Assembly (NCBI RefSeq): GCF_003001955.1
Contig: NZ_PVNH01000011.1
Coordinates: forward strand, 186,001 to 250,000
Direction of reading: 5' to 3'
DNA: 64,000 nucleotides
Source: Prauserella shujinwangii
GTDB taxonomy: Bacteria > Actinomycetota > Actinomycetes > Mycobacteriales > Pseudonocardiaceae
Shown here: in pieces, positions 50,430 to 59,026 of the stretch
How positions within the stretch are numbered: the stretch's first letter is position 1
Layout of the letters: each line of letters starts with the position of its first letter
Translations under genes and position numbers: made by a program
Notes under the pieces: generated by a model
Told to the model about the DNA's origin: nothing
The model's database searches: none
The model's input: the letters and a program-made list of their open reading frames with translations, nothing else

Positions 50430-51614
50430 GTGACCGACACCCAGGTAGGCATCATCGGGGCGGGACCCGCGGGACTGCTGCTGTCGTACCTGCTGCACCT
50501 GGAGGGCATCGACGCCGTGGTGCTCGAGACGCGCAGCCGCGAGTACGTCGAGCAGCGGGTCCGGGCCGGGGTGTGCGAGCAACCGACCGTCGAACTGCTC
50601 CGCGAGATCGGCGTCGGCGCCCGGCTCGAGGAGGAGGGGATGCCGCACCACGGGCTGTCCCTGCGTTTCGACGGCGAGGACCACCGCATCGCGCTCACCG
50701 AGCTCACCGGGAAGTCGATCACCGTCTACGGCCAGCAGGAGATCGTCAAGGACCTGATCGCCGCGCACGTCGGCAAGGGGCTGCCGGTGGAGTTCGAGGT
50801 GTCCGGCGTCGCACTGCACGATCTGGACACCGAGCGGCCGAGGGTGACCTACACCGACGCGGGCGGCAACGCGCGGGAGCTGACCTGCGCGGCGATCGCG
50901 GGCTGTGACGGCTTCCACGGCGTCAGCAGGCCGTCGATTCCCGGCGACGCCCTGCGCACCTACGACCACCAGTACCCGTACGCCTGGCTCGGCGTGCTCG
51001 CGCGCACGCCGCCGTCCCACGAGGAGCTGATCTACACCCGGCACGAGCGCGGGTTCGCGCTGCACAGCATGCGCTCACCCGAGATCACCCGGCTCTACCT
51101 CCAGGTCGACCCCGGCGAGCCGATCGAGAACTGGCCGGACGACCGGATCTGGACGGAACTGCGGCACCGCCTGGAGACCAGCTCGGCCGACTTCGTCCTG
51201 CGGGACGGGCCGGTCCTGGAGAAGAGCATCACGCCGATGCGCAGCTTCGTCGTCGAGCCGATGCGGTACGGCAGGTTGTTCCTCGCCGGGGACGCCGCCC
51301 ACATCGTCCCGCCGACCGGCGCCAAGGGGATGAACCTGGCCGTCGCCGACGTCCGCAACCTCGCCCGCGCCCTCGCGCCGCTGGTGCGGCGGAACGACAG
51401 CGGCCTCGCCGAGTCCTACTCGGACACCTGCCTGCGGCGGGTGTGGCGGGCCGAGCACTTCTCCTGGTTCATGACGTCGATGCTGCACCGCGATCCCGCT
51501 GGCGACGAGTTCGCCGAGCGCCTGCACCTGTCGCAGCTGCGGTACGTGGCCTCGTCCACCGCCGCCGCCACCAGCCTCGCCGAGAACTACGTGGGCCTGC
51601 CCTTCGACTGGTAG
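50430..51614 (+). CDS. pobA: 4-hydroxybenzoate 3-monooxygenase
   Basis: A 394-residue flavoprotein hydroxylase, the same length as the well-studied Pseudomonas enzyme. FAD-binding motifs are GAGPAG (10-15), the DG-type CDGFHG, and GDAAHIVPPTGAKGMNLAVAD. The C-terminal RRVWRAEHFSWFMTSMLH segment is typical of p-hydroxybenzoate hydroxylase. It converts 4-hydroxybenzoate to protocatechuate with NAD(P)H and O2, feeding the beta-ketoadipate route. GTG 50430 follows GGAGGAATC. No protocatechuate dioxygenase genes are in this window. Confidence 0.93.
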   Translation: MTDTQVGIIGAGPAGLLLSYLLHLEGIDAVVLETRSREYVEQRVRAGVCEQPTVELLREIGVGARLEEEGMPHHGLSLRFDGEDHRIALTELTGKSITVYGQQEIVKDLIAAHVGKGLPVEFEVSGVALHDLDTERPRVTYTDAGGNARELTCAAIAGCDGFHGVSRPSIPGDALRTYDHQYPYAWLGVLARTPPSHEELIYTRHERGFALHSMRSPEITRLYLQVDPGEPIENWPDDRIWTELRHRLETSSADFVLRDGPVLEKSITPMRSFVVEPMRYGRLFLAGDAAHIVPPTGAKGMNLAVADVRNLARALAPLVRRNDSGLAESYSDTCLRRVWRAEHFSWFMTSMLHRDPAGDEFAERLHLSQLRYVASSTAAATSLAENYVGLPFDW

Positions 51615-51617
51615 CCA

Positions 51618-51663
51618 CTCGTGAGTGAGAAACGTTGTTCTAACCACGTTTCTCACTCACGAG
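51618..51663. terminator. 22-bp palindrome between convergent genes
   Basis: Arms 51618-51639 and 51642-51663 pair at 21 of 22 positions around CT. The sequence (CTCGTGAGTGAGAAACGTTGTT arm family) is a close relative of the palindrome after tebC at 17347-17390. It separates pobA from the convergent gnd gene. Confidence 0.8.
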
Positions 51664-51672
51664 GCGGGGCGG

Positions 51673-53112
51673 TCAGGCGGGGTGCTCGGGACGGCCCTCG
51701 GTCGCCCACTCCGTGTGGAAGGTGCCCGCACGGTCGACCCGCCGGTAGGTGTGCGCGCCGAAGTAGTCCCGCTGTCCCTGCACGAGCGCGGCGGGCAGGC
51801 GCTCGGCACGCAGCCCGTCGTAGTACGCGAGCGCGGTGGAGAAGCCGGGCGTGGGGATACCGAGCCGGACGGCGGTCGAGATCACCGAGCGCCACGAGTC
51901 CTGCGCGTCCTCGACGGCCTTGCGGAAGTCGCCGCTCGTCAGCAACGTCGGCAGCGCGGGCTCGGCCTCGTAGGCCGCGCGGATGTCGTCGAGGAACTTG
52001 GCGCGGATGATGCACCCGCCGCGCCAGATCGACGCGACCGCGCCGAGGTCGACGTTCCAGCCGTACTCGGCGCTGCCCGCCTGGATCTGGTTGAAGCCCT
52101 GGGCGTAGGCCACCACCTTCGACGCGTACAGCGCGCGTTCCACGTCGTCGGCGAACCGTTCGGCCGCGGCGCCGGACAGCGGGGCGCGCCGGGGCCCGGC
52201 GAGCCCTTCCGCGGCGGCCCGGAGACCGGTGTGGCCGGAAAGCGACCGCGCGAACGTCGCCTCGGCGATGCCGGTGATCGGGATGCCGAGGTCCAGGCCG
52301 ATCTGCACGGTCCAGCGCCCGGTGCCCTTCTGCTCCGCCTGGTCGGCCACCACGTCGACGAACGGCCTGCCCGTCTCGGCGTCGGTGTGTGCCAGCACCT
52401 CGGCGGTGATCTCGATGAGGTACGAGTCGAGCCGGCCGGTGTTCCACGTGCGGAACACGTCGGCGATCTGGGCGGGCTCGTAGCCGAGCGCGCCGCGCAG
52501 CAGGTCGAACGATTCCGCGATCAGCTGCATGTCGGAGTACTCGATGCCGTTGTGCACCATCTTGACGAAGTGGCCCGCGCCGTCGGGGCCGACGTGGGTG
52601 CAGCACGGCGTGCCGTCCACCTTCGCCGCGATGTCCTCGAACAGCGGGCCGAGCGACGCGTAGGACTCCTTCGAGCCGCCGGGCATGATGCTCGGGCCGT
52701 GCAATGCGCCCTCCTCGCCGCCGGAGACGCCGGTGCCGACGAAGTGCAGGCCGCGTTCGCGGAGCGCGGCCTCGCGGCGGCGGGTGTCGGCGAAGTGCGC
52801 GTTGCCCGCGTCGACGAGGACGTCACCCGGCTCGAGCAGCGGCGCGAACTCCTCGATCACGGCGTCGGTCGGTTCACCGGCCTTGACCATGATCACGATC
52901 TGCCTCGGCCGCTCCAGCGCGTCGACGAACTCCCGCGCCGAGGAGGTGGGCAGGAAGGTGCCCTCGGAGCCGAACCGCTCGACGAGATCGCGGGTGCGTT
53001 CGGTGGAACGGTTGTGCAGTGCGACCGTGTGCCCGTGCCGGGCAAGGTTCCTGGCCAGGTTCCGCCCCATCACGGCCAGACCCGTGACGCCGATGCTCGC
53101 CTTGTTCGTCAT
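51673..53112 (-). CDS. gnd: 6-phosphogluconate dehydrogenase (decarboxylating)
   Basis: A 479-residue enzyme of the long, NADP-type family, at full length. The Rossmann motif GLAVMGRNLARN is at residues 10-21. The cofactor site has HNRSTERT. The substrate region has GVSGGEEGALHGPSIMPGG and the catalytic KMVHNGIEYSDMQ, and the C-domain has WRGGCIIR. It converts 6-phosphogluconate to ribulose 5-phosphate and CO2, yielding NADPH in the pentose phosphate pathway. ATG 53112 starts 65 bases from the divergent XRE gene. Confidence 0.95.
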   Translation of the reverse strand: MTNKASIGVTGLAVMGRNLARNLARHGHTVALHNRSTERTRDLVERFGSEGTFLPTSSAREFVDALERPRQIVIMVKAGEPTDAVIEEFAPLLEPGDVLVDAGNAHFADTRRREAALRERGLHFVGTGVSGGEEGALHGPSIMPGGSKESYASLGPLFEDIAAKVDGTPCCTHVGPDGAGHFVKMVHNGIEYSDMQLIAESFDLLRGALGYEPAQIADVFRTWNTGRLDSYLIEITAEVLAHTDAETGRPFVDVVADQAEQKGTGRWTVQIGLDLGIPITGIAEATFARSLSGHTGLRAAAEGLAGPRRAPLSGAAAERFADDVERALYASKVVAYAQGFNQIQAGSAEYGWNVDLGAVASIWRGGCIIRAKFLDDIRAAYEAEPALPTLLTSGDFRKAVEDAQDSWRSVISTAVRLGIPTPGFSTALAYYDGLRAERLPAALVQGQRDYFGAHTYRRVDRAGTFHTEWATEGRPEHPA

Positions 53113-53177
53113 GCCCGCACCTTACGCCGAAGAGGCGATTCGAAGTCGGCGGCGGGAAGAGGTAACGTCATCACGCC

Positions 53178-54035
53178 ATGGCCAGCACCGTTACGTCCCG
53201 CCGCAAGCAACTCGGCAACGAGTTGCGGCACGCGCGTACCTCGGCGGGCTACACCCAGCAGCAGGTGGCCGACATCCTCGGCTGCACCCAGGGCAAGGTC
53301 AACAAGATCGAGTCCGGTGCGGTGGGCGTCAAGCTGGGCGATGTCCGCGCGATGCTGGACACGTTCGGCATCGAGGGTGAGGAGGCCGATGCCTTGCTGA
53401 GCCTCGCGCGGGCGGCGGCCGGGCAGCGCGGCCACTGGTCCGGTTACCGGTCGGTCGTGCCGCACTGGTTCCGCACGTTCACCGACCTGGAACCGGCCGC
53501 GGCGGAGATCATGACGTGGCACGGAGAGCGCATCCCGGGGCCGCTGCAGTCCGAGCACTACATGCTCAAGCAGTTCACCGAGTTCGGCGCCACGGACGTG
53601 ACCTCGCTGGTGCGCAACCGGCTCGACCGCAAGGCCGTGTTCGACCAGCAGCAGCCGCCGTACTACCGCTTCATCATCAGCGAGTCGGCGCTGCGGCGGG
53701 CGCCGGGCGGCAGAGCGCCCGCCGTGATGCTCGACCAGTTGGAGCACATGCTGGAGCTGGACCGCAGATCCCGCGTCTACATCCACGTGCTGCCGTTCGA
53801 CGCGAAGCTGGCCGCGGTGCCGAACGACTTCACGATCATGCGCTTCCCCGACCGCACCCGCGACTTCGTCTACATCGAGCATTCCGCGGGCGGCATCTAC
53901 CTCGACGACATGAAGGACTTCCAGCTGTTCGTCGACGCCTGGGACCGGCTGCGCGGCGCCGCGCTGGAGCGGCAGGAGACCCGGCAGTTCCTCAAGGAGC
54001 TCGCGGAGACCTACCGCGAGGAGTTCAACGCCTGA
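53178..54035 (+). CDS. XRE-family regulator with DUF5753 domain
   Basis: A 285-residue regulator. The helix-turn-helix spans about 10-65 (LGNELRHARTSAGYTQQQVADI, LGCTQGKVNKIESGAVG), and the DUF5753 domain follows (ERIPGPLQSEHYMLKQF; FIISESALRRAPGG; VYIHVLPFDAKLAAVPNDFTIM). It belongs to the same broad family as the 35783 gene but is divergent in sequence. A DUF397 gene lies 470 bases downstream, the normal partner of this class in streptomycete-like developmental regulation (BldB/WhiJ type). A small leftward gene lies in between. Confidence 0.9.
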   Translation: MASTVTSRRKQLGNELRHARTSAGYTQQQVADILGCTQGKVNKIESGAVGVKLGDVRAMLDTFGIEGEEADALLSLARAAAGQRGHWSGYRSVVPHWFRTFTDLEPAAAEIMTWHGERIPGPLQSEHYMLKQFTEFGATDVTSLVRNRLDRKAVFDQQQPPYYRFIISESALRRAPGGRAPAVMLDQLEHMLELDRRSRVYIHVLPFDAKLAAVPNDFTIMRFPDRTRDFVYIEHSAGGIYLDDMKDFQLFVDAWDRLRGAALERQETRQFLKELAETYREEFNA

Positions 54036-54038
54036 CGG

Positions 54039-54296
54039 TCACGCGCGGCAGAGGGTGCGCAGCGCGAAGTGGTCCTCCAGCAGCACGAGCGGCCGCGCCT
54101 GGGACCGGGTGCCCGGACCGCGGCCGCTGCCCGGCTCCGGCTCGCCCGGCCAGCGCCGCCCCGAGCGGCGGGTGGACAGCTTGAGCAGGGCGAGGCCGAA
54201 GTTCGACCCGAGCCCTCGGGTGGCGGGCTCCACGTCGGCCGGCTCCGCGACCCCGTGGGTGGTGCTTGCCGGGGTCACGTCGAGTCGTACGGCCAT
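54039..54296 (-). CDS. small hypothetical protein
   Basis: An 85-residue basic protein (MAVRLDVTPASTTHGVAEPA..., ending FALRTLCRA) lying leftward between the XRE and DUF397 genes and convergent with the former. It contains a short helical segment NFGLALLKLSTRRSG and a closing LVLLEDHFALRTL. Codon bias is compatible with coding, and a TACTAT-like sequence lies about 46 bases upstream in the AT-rich patch. No family is recognised. Confidence 0.5.
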   Translation of the reverse strand: MAVRLDVTPASTTHGVAEPADVEPATRGLGSNFGLALLKLSTRRSGRRWPGEPEPGSGRGPGTRSQARPLVLLEDHFALRTLCRA

Positions 54297-54349
54297 GTGT
54301 GAGCTCCATCCCCAGTGATTTGCGTCCGGACCACTCCAGCGGATAGTAA

Positions 54350-54368
54350 TAATCCTACTCTCGGATTA
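54350..54368. promoter_or_regulatory. AT-rich dyad in the divergent promoter region
   Basis: TAATCC-N7-GGATTA forms a perfect 6+6 dyad within the most AT-rich stretch of this region, between the leftward small gene and the rightward DUF397 gene. It is a candidate operator or promoter for both. Confidence 0.4.
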
Positions 54369-54505
54369 ATCACGCTGTCGAGCCAGTTGATCGAAGTTCG
54401 CACGGATGGCGGCATCGGTCAGCTGGTTTCGAGTATGGGGCGACGAAAGTGTGCACCAGTGGGGCACGCGGTTCGCGTCCGCCAACCAGGCACGGAGGTA
54501 CGGCC

Positions 54506-54757
54506 ATGGCCGATTATGCTGCGCAAACGGATTACGACCCGGCCACGGCGGCGAGCATGTTCGACGCCGCGGGCTGGCAGAAGTCCTTTGCGAGCGAGCC
54601 CAACGGCGGCAACTGTGTCGAGGTCAACCTGGGTGCGGACAGAGTCGGCGTGCGCGACACGAAGCTCCGCGACAGCCCGGTGTTCGTCTTCGGACGGCAG
54701 GAGTGGCAGGCGTTCCTCGTCGCCGTGAAGGCGGGCCAGTTCGATCTTCCCGGGTGA
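54506..54757 (+). CDS. DUF397 domain protein
   Basis: An 83-residue DUF397 protein: GWQKSFASEPNGGNCVEVNLG, the VGVRDTKLRDSPVFVF core, and WQAFLVAVKAGQFD at the end, all canonical. Such proteins work with adjacent XRE-DUF5753 regulators, probably as antagonists or co-factors. ATG 54506 follows GGAGG by eight bases. A hairpin lies 16 bases after the stop. Confidence 0.9.
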   Translation: MADYAAQTDYDPATAASMFDAAGWQKSFASEPNGGNCVEVNLGADRVGVRDTKLRDSPVFVFGRQEWQAFLVAVKAGQFDLPG

Positions 54758-54772
54758 TCCCGGACACAGCCC

Positions 54773-54807
54773 GGCCCGCGTGGGCTGTGAATCGGCTCAC
54801 GCGGGCC
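54773..54807 (+). terminator. hairpin after DUF397 gene
   Basis: Arms 54773-54787 (GGCCCGCGTGGGCTG) and 54793-54807 pair at 13 of 15 positions around a five-base loop. Likely terminator of the DUF397 transcript. Confidence 0.65.
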
Positions 54808-54815
54808 CGGGCCGG

Positions 54816-54853
54816 CGATCACCTCGCCGCCGCGCACGGCGGCGAGGTGATCG
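54816..54853. repeat. perfect 16-bp inverted repeat upstream of SRP RNA
   Basis: CGATCACCTCGCCGCC at 54816-54831 pairs perfectly with 54838-54853 around GCGCAC. It sits directly after another hairpin and about 80 bases before the SRP RNA. It may be a second terminator insulating the RNA gene, or an operator. Confidence 0.6.
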
Positions 54854-54922
54854 TGACCAGCCATCCGGGGGACGCCGGGTGGACCGGCACCCGCCCGCCG
54901 CCACGTGCTCCCGGCGGGTGCG

Positions 54923-54928
54923 TACACT
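54923..54928 (+). promoter_or_regulatory. -10 element of the SRP RNA gene
   Basis: TACACT lies seven bases before the predicted first base of the SRP RNA, the right place and sequence for a vegetative sigma -10 box. Confidence 0.55.
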
Positions 54929-54935
54929 GGGTGCC

Positions 54936-55019
54936 GGACCCCCGCGGCGTCCACCCTGTGAACCTCCCCAGGGCCGGAAGGCAGCAAGGATAAGCAGGCT
55001 CTGGCGGGTGCGGGGGTCC
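54936..55019 (+). ncRNA. ffs: bacterial small SRP RNA (4.5S-type)
   Basis: The conserved SRP domain IV is unmistakable: GTGAACCTCCCCAGG and the GGAAGGCAGCAAGG internal loops with the closing TAAGCAGGCTCTGG. The ends pair perfectly over ten bases (GGACCCCCGC at 54936 with GCGGGGGTCC at 55010-55019), followed by CCCTTTTG as terminator. This RNA binds Ffh to target membrane proteins. Its position just upstream of dnaX is common in actinobacteria. Confidence 0.95.
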
Positions 55020-55068
55020 CCTTTTGCCCGTGTGGCGCTCCCCGCCGATCGGCGTCGGTGCCTGCCGG

Positions 55069-55074
55069 TACTCT
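55069..55074 (+). promoter_or_regulatory. -10 element placing dnaX transcription at its start codon
   Basis: TACTCT ends six bases before the GTG at 55081, and no ribosome binding site is present, so the dnaX mRNA is probably leaderless. Confidence 0.45.
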
Positions 55075-55080
55075 CGCGGC

Positions 55081-57105
55081 GTGGCACTCGCGCTGTACCG
55101 GAAATACCGTCCGGCCACGTTCGCCGAGGTCGTCGGGCAGGAGCACGTCACCGAACCGCTGCGCACCGCACTGGCGGCCGGGCGGATCAACCACGCCTAC
55201 CTGTTCTCCGGCCCCCGCGGCTGCGGCAAGACGTCCAGCGCGCGGATCATGGCGCGCTCGCTCAACTGCGCCGAGGGGCCGACGCCCGATCCGTGCGGCA
55301 CGTGCGACTCGTGCCGCGCGCTCGCCCCGGAGGGGCCGGGCAGCGTCGACGTCACCGAGCTCGACGCGGCCAGTCACGGTGGTGTCGACGACGCACGTGA
55401 GCTGCGGGACCGGGCGTTCTACGCGCCCGCGGAATCGCGCTACCGCGTCTTCATCATCGACGAGGCCCACATGGTCACCACGCAGGGCTTCAACGCCCTG
55501 CTGAAGATCGTCGAGGAACCGCCGGAACACCTCATCTTCATCTTCGCCACCACCGAGCCGGACAAGGTGCTCACCACCATCCGCTCGCGCACCCACCACT
55601 ACCCGTTCCGGCTGATCCCGCCGAGCGCGATGCGGGAGCTGCTGGAACGCAACGTCGAGGCGGAGGGCGTGCCCGTCGAGCCTGCGGTCTATCCGCTGGT
55701 GGTGCGGGCGGGCGGCGGCTCGGCCAGGGACACGCAGTCGGTGCTGGACCAGCTCCTGGCCGGGGCCGGTCCGGACGGCATCACCTACGACCGCGCGGTC
55801 GCGCTGCTCGGGGTCACCGACGTCGCGCTGATCGACGACATGGTCGACGCCCTCTCGGCGGACGACGCGAAGGCCGTCTTCGGCACCGTCGAGCGGCTCG
55901 CCGAGGCCGGGCACGACCCGCGCCGGTTCGCTTCCGACCTGCTCGACCGGTTGCGTGATCTCGTGCTGCTGCGCTCGGTGCCGGACGCCGCCTCCTCCGG
56001 CATGATCGACGTGCCGGACGAGCAGCTGAACCGAATGGTCGCGCAGGCCGAACGCCTCGGACTGGCCACGCTCACCCGCTATGCCGAGATCGTCCACAAC
56101 GGACTACTGGAGATGCGGGGAGCCACGGCACCGCGGTTGCTGCTCGAACTGCTCTGCGCCCGGATGCTGCTGCCCGCCGTCTCGGACAGCGAGGAAGCGC
56201 TGCTGCAGCGGCTCGAGCGGCTGGAGCGCCGGGTCACCGCGGGCGGTCCCGCGCAGGCAGCGGCCGGGTCCACGGCGCCGCCGGAGCGTACCTACGAGCG
56301 GCCGAGCCGGGCTCCGCAACCGGCGGCTCCCGCACCGGCGGAGCAGCGCGAGCAGGCCGCCGCGAGTCCTGCCCCGGCTCCGGCCGCGCAGCGCCCCGGG
56401 GAGCCCGAGCCACCCGCCGCTCGGGAGGCCGAGCCGCCCGCCGCGGCGTCCTCGGTCCGGCCCGGACCGGAACCCGAACCCGAACCGGAACCCGCCGCCG
56501 AGCCCGGTCAGGTGGACGCCGCCGCACTACGCCAGTACTGGCCCCAGCTGCTGGCCACGGTGCGCAAGATCAGCCGCAGCACGGAGGCGATGCTGACCAA
56601 CGCCACCGTGCACAGTGTCGAGGGCTCCACCGTGGTGCTCACGCACACGGCGGCGCCGCTGGTGCGCAGGCTCTCGGAGCCGCACAACGCGGACCGTATC
56701 GCGGCGGCGCTCGGGGAACTGCTCACCGGGGAGTGGCAGGTCCGGTGCGTGCACGCGGGAGCCGAGGGGGAGGCCGCGGCGCAGCGGGCTCGGCAGGCGC
56801 CGTCGCGTCCCGCGGCCGCCCCGGCGGCACAGCCAGCCCAGCGGCCGGAGCCGAGGCAGCCCACGCCGGAGCGGCCCCAGTCGGAGTCACCCCCGCAGGC
56901 GCAGCCGCAGCGGCGGCCCGTTCCGGCCCAGGGCGAGCCGGACATCCCGCTGCCGCCGGAGCCTGAGGACGAGGACGAGCCGCCGATGGACCAGCCGGCG
57001 GCCGAGGGTTCCGCGGCGGTCCCCCGGCCGGAACCGGCCGACCCGCACGAGCGGGCCCACAAGCTGCTGTCCGACCACCTGGGCGCCCGCCCCATCGACT
57101 CGTGA
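55081..57105 (+). CDS. dnaX: DNA polymerase III subunit gamma/tau
   Basis: The 674-residue clamp-loader ATPase. The N-terminal AAA+ module (1-240) has Walker A GPRGCGKTS (44-52), the four-Cys zinc site (CAEGPTPDPCGTCDSC), DEAH-box IIDEAH, and TTEPDKV. Domain III (about 240-370) follows. The tail is Pro/Ala/Glu-rich and ends with acidic PPEPEDEDEP near the C-terminus. I saw no A-rich slippery site, so a frameshifted gamma form is not evident. GTG 55081 appears to be a leaderless start. The stop codon lies within the left arm of a palindrome shared with the convergent amidase gene. Confidence 0.95.
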   Translation: MALALYRKYRPATFAEVVGQEHVTEPLRTALAAGRINHAYLFSGPRGCGKTSSARIMARSLNCAEGPTPDPCGTCDSCRALAPEGPGSVDVTELDAASHGGVDDARELRDRAFYAPAESRYRVFIIDEAHMVTTQGFNALLKIVEEPPEHLIFIFATTEPDKVLTTIRSRTHHYPFRLIPPSAMRELLERNVEAEGVPVEPAVYPLVVRAGGGSARDTQSVLDQLLAGAGPDGITYDRAVALLGVTDVALIDDMVDALSADDAKAVFGTVERLAEAGHDPRRFASDLLDRLRDLVLLRSVPDAASSGMIDVPDEQLNRMVAQAERLGLATLTRYAEIVHNGLLEMRGATAPRLLLELLCARMLLPAVSDSEEALLQRLERLERRVTAGGPAQAAAGSTAPPERTYERPSRAPQPAAPAPAEQREQAAASPAPAPAAQRPGEPEPPAAREAEPPAAASSVRPGPEPEPEPEPAAEPGQVDAAALRQYWPQLLATVRKISRSTEAMLTNATVHSVEGSTVVLTHTAAPLVRRLSEPHNADRIAAALGELLTGEWQVRCVHAGAEGEAAAQRARQAPSRPAAAPAAQPAQRPEPRQPTPERPQSESPPQAQPQRRPVPAQGEPDIPLPPEPEDEDEPPMDQPAAEGSAAVPRPEPADPHERAHKLLSDHLGARPIDS

Positions 57106-57144
57106 GTGTTCTCCGTGGTGAGAACCACGGTTTTCACTCACGAG
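57099..57144. terminator. palindrome containing both convergent stop codons
   Basis: Arms 57099-57118 and 57125-57144 share CTCGTGAGTG and CCGTGG with a four-base internal mismatch. The dnaX TGA (57103-57105) is in the left arm and the amidase stop is in the right arm. The outer CTCGTGAGTG is identical to that of the palindrome at 51618. Confidence 0.7.
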
Positions 57145-57991
57145 CCAGGTAGGCCAGGATCCCCGTCGCGATCGCCTCGGCGTAACGCTGCCTGCCTGCC
57201 GGGCTGGACATCGCCGCGGCCTCACGGGGGTCCCGCATGTTGCCGCACTCGACCAGTACGGCTGGCCGCTCCGACAGGTTGAGCCCGGCCAGGTCGTCCC
57301 TCGGCGCGAGGCCGTCGTCGCCGAGGTAGTTCGAGGCGGGGAAGCCCGCTCCGGTGAACGCGCCGCGCAGCGCTCGGGCGAGCCGCAGGGACGGCTCGCC
57401 CTGCGCGGCGTTGAGGGGCGGTGCCGAGTAGGCGATGTGGAAGCCGCGGGCATCCGCGGCCGTGGCGCCGTCGGCGTGGATCGACACGACCGCGTCGGCA
57501 CCGGCCTCGTTGCCGATCGCCGCCCTCCGGTCGACACACGGCCCCACCCCGTCGTCGCGGTCACGGGTCCGGACCACCCGGACGTCCCGCGCCGCCAGGA
57601 GGCGGCCGATCCGCCGGGCGACGTCGAAGTTGAACGCGTGCTCGGCGTATCCGGCTTCGGTGGCGGTGCCCGTGGTGTTGCACGCCTTCGTCCGGCCGCG
57701 CCCGGCGGGGACCTGCCTGTTGATCGCGCCGGGTGCGCCCGCGTTGCCGCCGTTGTGTCCGGCGTCGAGCACCACCACCGGCGGGCGGGCGGGGCGCGCC
57801 GTGGTCGAGGCGGTCGACGTGACGGCGGTGGTCGCCGCGGTGCTCGTGGCGGTGCCGGGCGCGGCCGTCGTCGTCGGCGCGCGGTCGGCCACCGTGGTGG
57901 GGACCGGTCGCGGGGCGGCGGCCGGGTCGGGCGTGCCGCAGCTCAGCAGCGACAGGCCGAGGAGCGACAGCAGGAAGCCTCGACGCAGCAC
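57134..57991 (-). CDS. N-acetylmuramoyl-L-alanine amidase lipoprotein
   Basis: A 285-residue cell-wall hydrolase of the Amidase_3 family. A lipoprotein signal (lipobox LLSC near residue 18) is followed by a Thr/Ala/Pro-rich linker (about 20-70) and the catalytic domain. The domain has zinc ligands in VVVLDAGHNGGNAG (His), Glu in EHAFNFDVARRIGR, and His in VVSIHADG. The catalytic Glu is in VLVECGNM. It cleaves the amide bond between MurNAc and the stem peptide outside the membrane. Its stop lies within the palindrome shared with dnaX. Confidence 0.92.
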   Translation of the reverse strand: MLRRGFLLSLLGLSLLSCGTPDPAAAPRPVPTTVADRAPTTTAAPGTATSTAATTAVTSTASTTARPARPPVVVLDAGHNGGNAGAPGAINRQVPAGRGRTKACNTTGTATEAGYAEHAFNFDVARRIGRLLAARDVRVVRTRDRDDGVGPCVDRRAAIGNEAGADAVVSIHADGATAADARGFHIAYSAPPLNAAQGEPSLRLARALRGAFTGAGFPASNYLGDDGLAPRDDLAGLNLSERPAVLVECGNMRDPREAAAMSSPAGRQRYAEAIATGILAYLARE

Positions 57992-58067
57992 GGCTCACAC
58001 GGTGCCACATGCGCTGCGGCTACGCTGGGGGCACGTGCACAGGAAGCGATGAGATCGGAAGCCGAAC

Positions 58068-58427
58068 ATGGTGCAACCCGGCGGTGGAATGCCCGACATG
58101 CAGCAGATCCTGCAGCAGGCCCAGCAGATGCAGGAACAGCTCGTGTCGGCGCAGCAGGAGCTCGCGGCGACCGAGGTCACCGGCACTTCCGGCGGCGGTC
58201 TCGTGACCGCGACGGTCACCGGGGGCCTGGAGCTCAAGAACCTCACGATCGATCCCCAGGTCGTGGACCCCGACGACACCGAGACGCTCGCCGACCTCGT
58301 GGTCGCGGCCGTCCGGGACGCCACGAGCAACGCGCAGAAGCTCACCGAGGAGAAGCTGGGCCCGCTGGCAGGCGGCCTCGGCGGCGGCATGCCCGACCTC
58401 GGCAACTTCGGGCTTCCCGGGCACTAG
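58068..58427 (+). CDS. YbaB/EbfC nucleoid-associated protein
   Basis: A 119-residue protein of the YbaB/EbfC family. A helical N-terminus ([20 protein letters not shown]) is followed by the [22 protein letters not shown] strands and a helix ([23 protein letters not shown]), with a Gly/Pro-rich end. It binds DNA as a dimer. It occupies the canonical place between dnaX and recR; recR follows after one base. Confidence 0.93.
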   Translation: MVQPGGGMPDMQQILQQAQQMQEQLVSAQQELAATEVTGTSGGGLVTATVTGGLELKNLTIDPQVVDPDDTETLADLVVAAVRDATSNAQKLTEEKLGPLAGGLGGGMPDLGNFGLPGH

Positions 58428-58428
58428 C

Positions 58429-59025
58429 TTGTACGAAGGCGTCGTCCAGGACCTCATCGACGAGCTCGGGCGCCTGCCCGGGATCGGTCCGAAGAGCGCC
58501 CAGCGCATCGCGTTCCACCTGCTCGCCACCGACCCCGCGGACATCGGCAGGCTGCAGGACGTGCTCGGCAAGGTGCGGGAGGGCGTCCAGTTCTGCGAGA
58601 TCTGCGGCAACGTCTCCGAGCAGGAGAAATGCCGTATCTGCCGGGACAGCAGGCGCGACACGAGCCTGCTGTGCGTGGTGGAGGAGCCCAAGGACGTCCT
58701 CGCGGTGGAGCGCACCCGGGAGTTCCGGGGCCGCTACCACGTGCTCGGCGGTTCGCTCGACCCGCTGTCCGGTGTCGGGCCCGACCAGCTCCGCATGCGG
58801 GAGCTGCTCGCCAGGCTCGGCGCGGAGGAGGTGTCCGAGGTGATCATCGCGACCGACCCGAACACCGAGGGTGAGGCCACCGCCACCTACCTCGTCCGCA
58901 TGCTGCGCGACTTCCCCGGTCTCCGGGTCACCCGGCTCGCCTCCGGCCTGCCGATGGGCGGCGACCTGGAGTTCGCCGACGAGCTCACCCTGGGTCGCGC
59001 GCTGTCCGGCCGCCGCGCCCTCTGA
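58429..59025 (+). CDS. recR: recombination mediator RecR
   Basis: A 198-residue RecR of normal length. The helix-hairpin-helix [19 protein letters not shown], the four-Cys zinc finger ([16 protein letters not shown]), the Toprim domain ([30 protein letters not shown]) and the C-terminal Walker-like tail are all present. It acts with RecF/RecO to load RecA at gaps. The start is a TTG at 58429, one base after the ybaB stop. Confidence 0.95.
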   Translation: MYEGVVQDLIDELGRLPGIGPKSAQRIAFHLLATDPADIGRLQDVLGKVREGVQFCEICGNVSEQEKCRICRDSRRDTSLLCVVEEPKDVLAVERTREFRGRYHVLGGSLDPLSGVGPDQLRMRELLARLGAEEVSEVIIATDPNTEGEATATYLVRMLRDFPGLRVTRLASGLPMGGDLEFADELTLGRALSGRRAL

Positions 59026-59026
59026 G

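Noticed and set aside
55081-57105. Programmed frameshift in dnaX producing a gamma form
   Set aside because: No A-rich slippery heptamer with a downstream stem was seen; the reading frame is continuous to the full-length tau-type protein.
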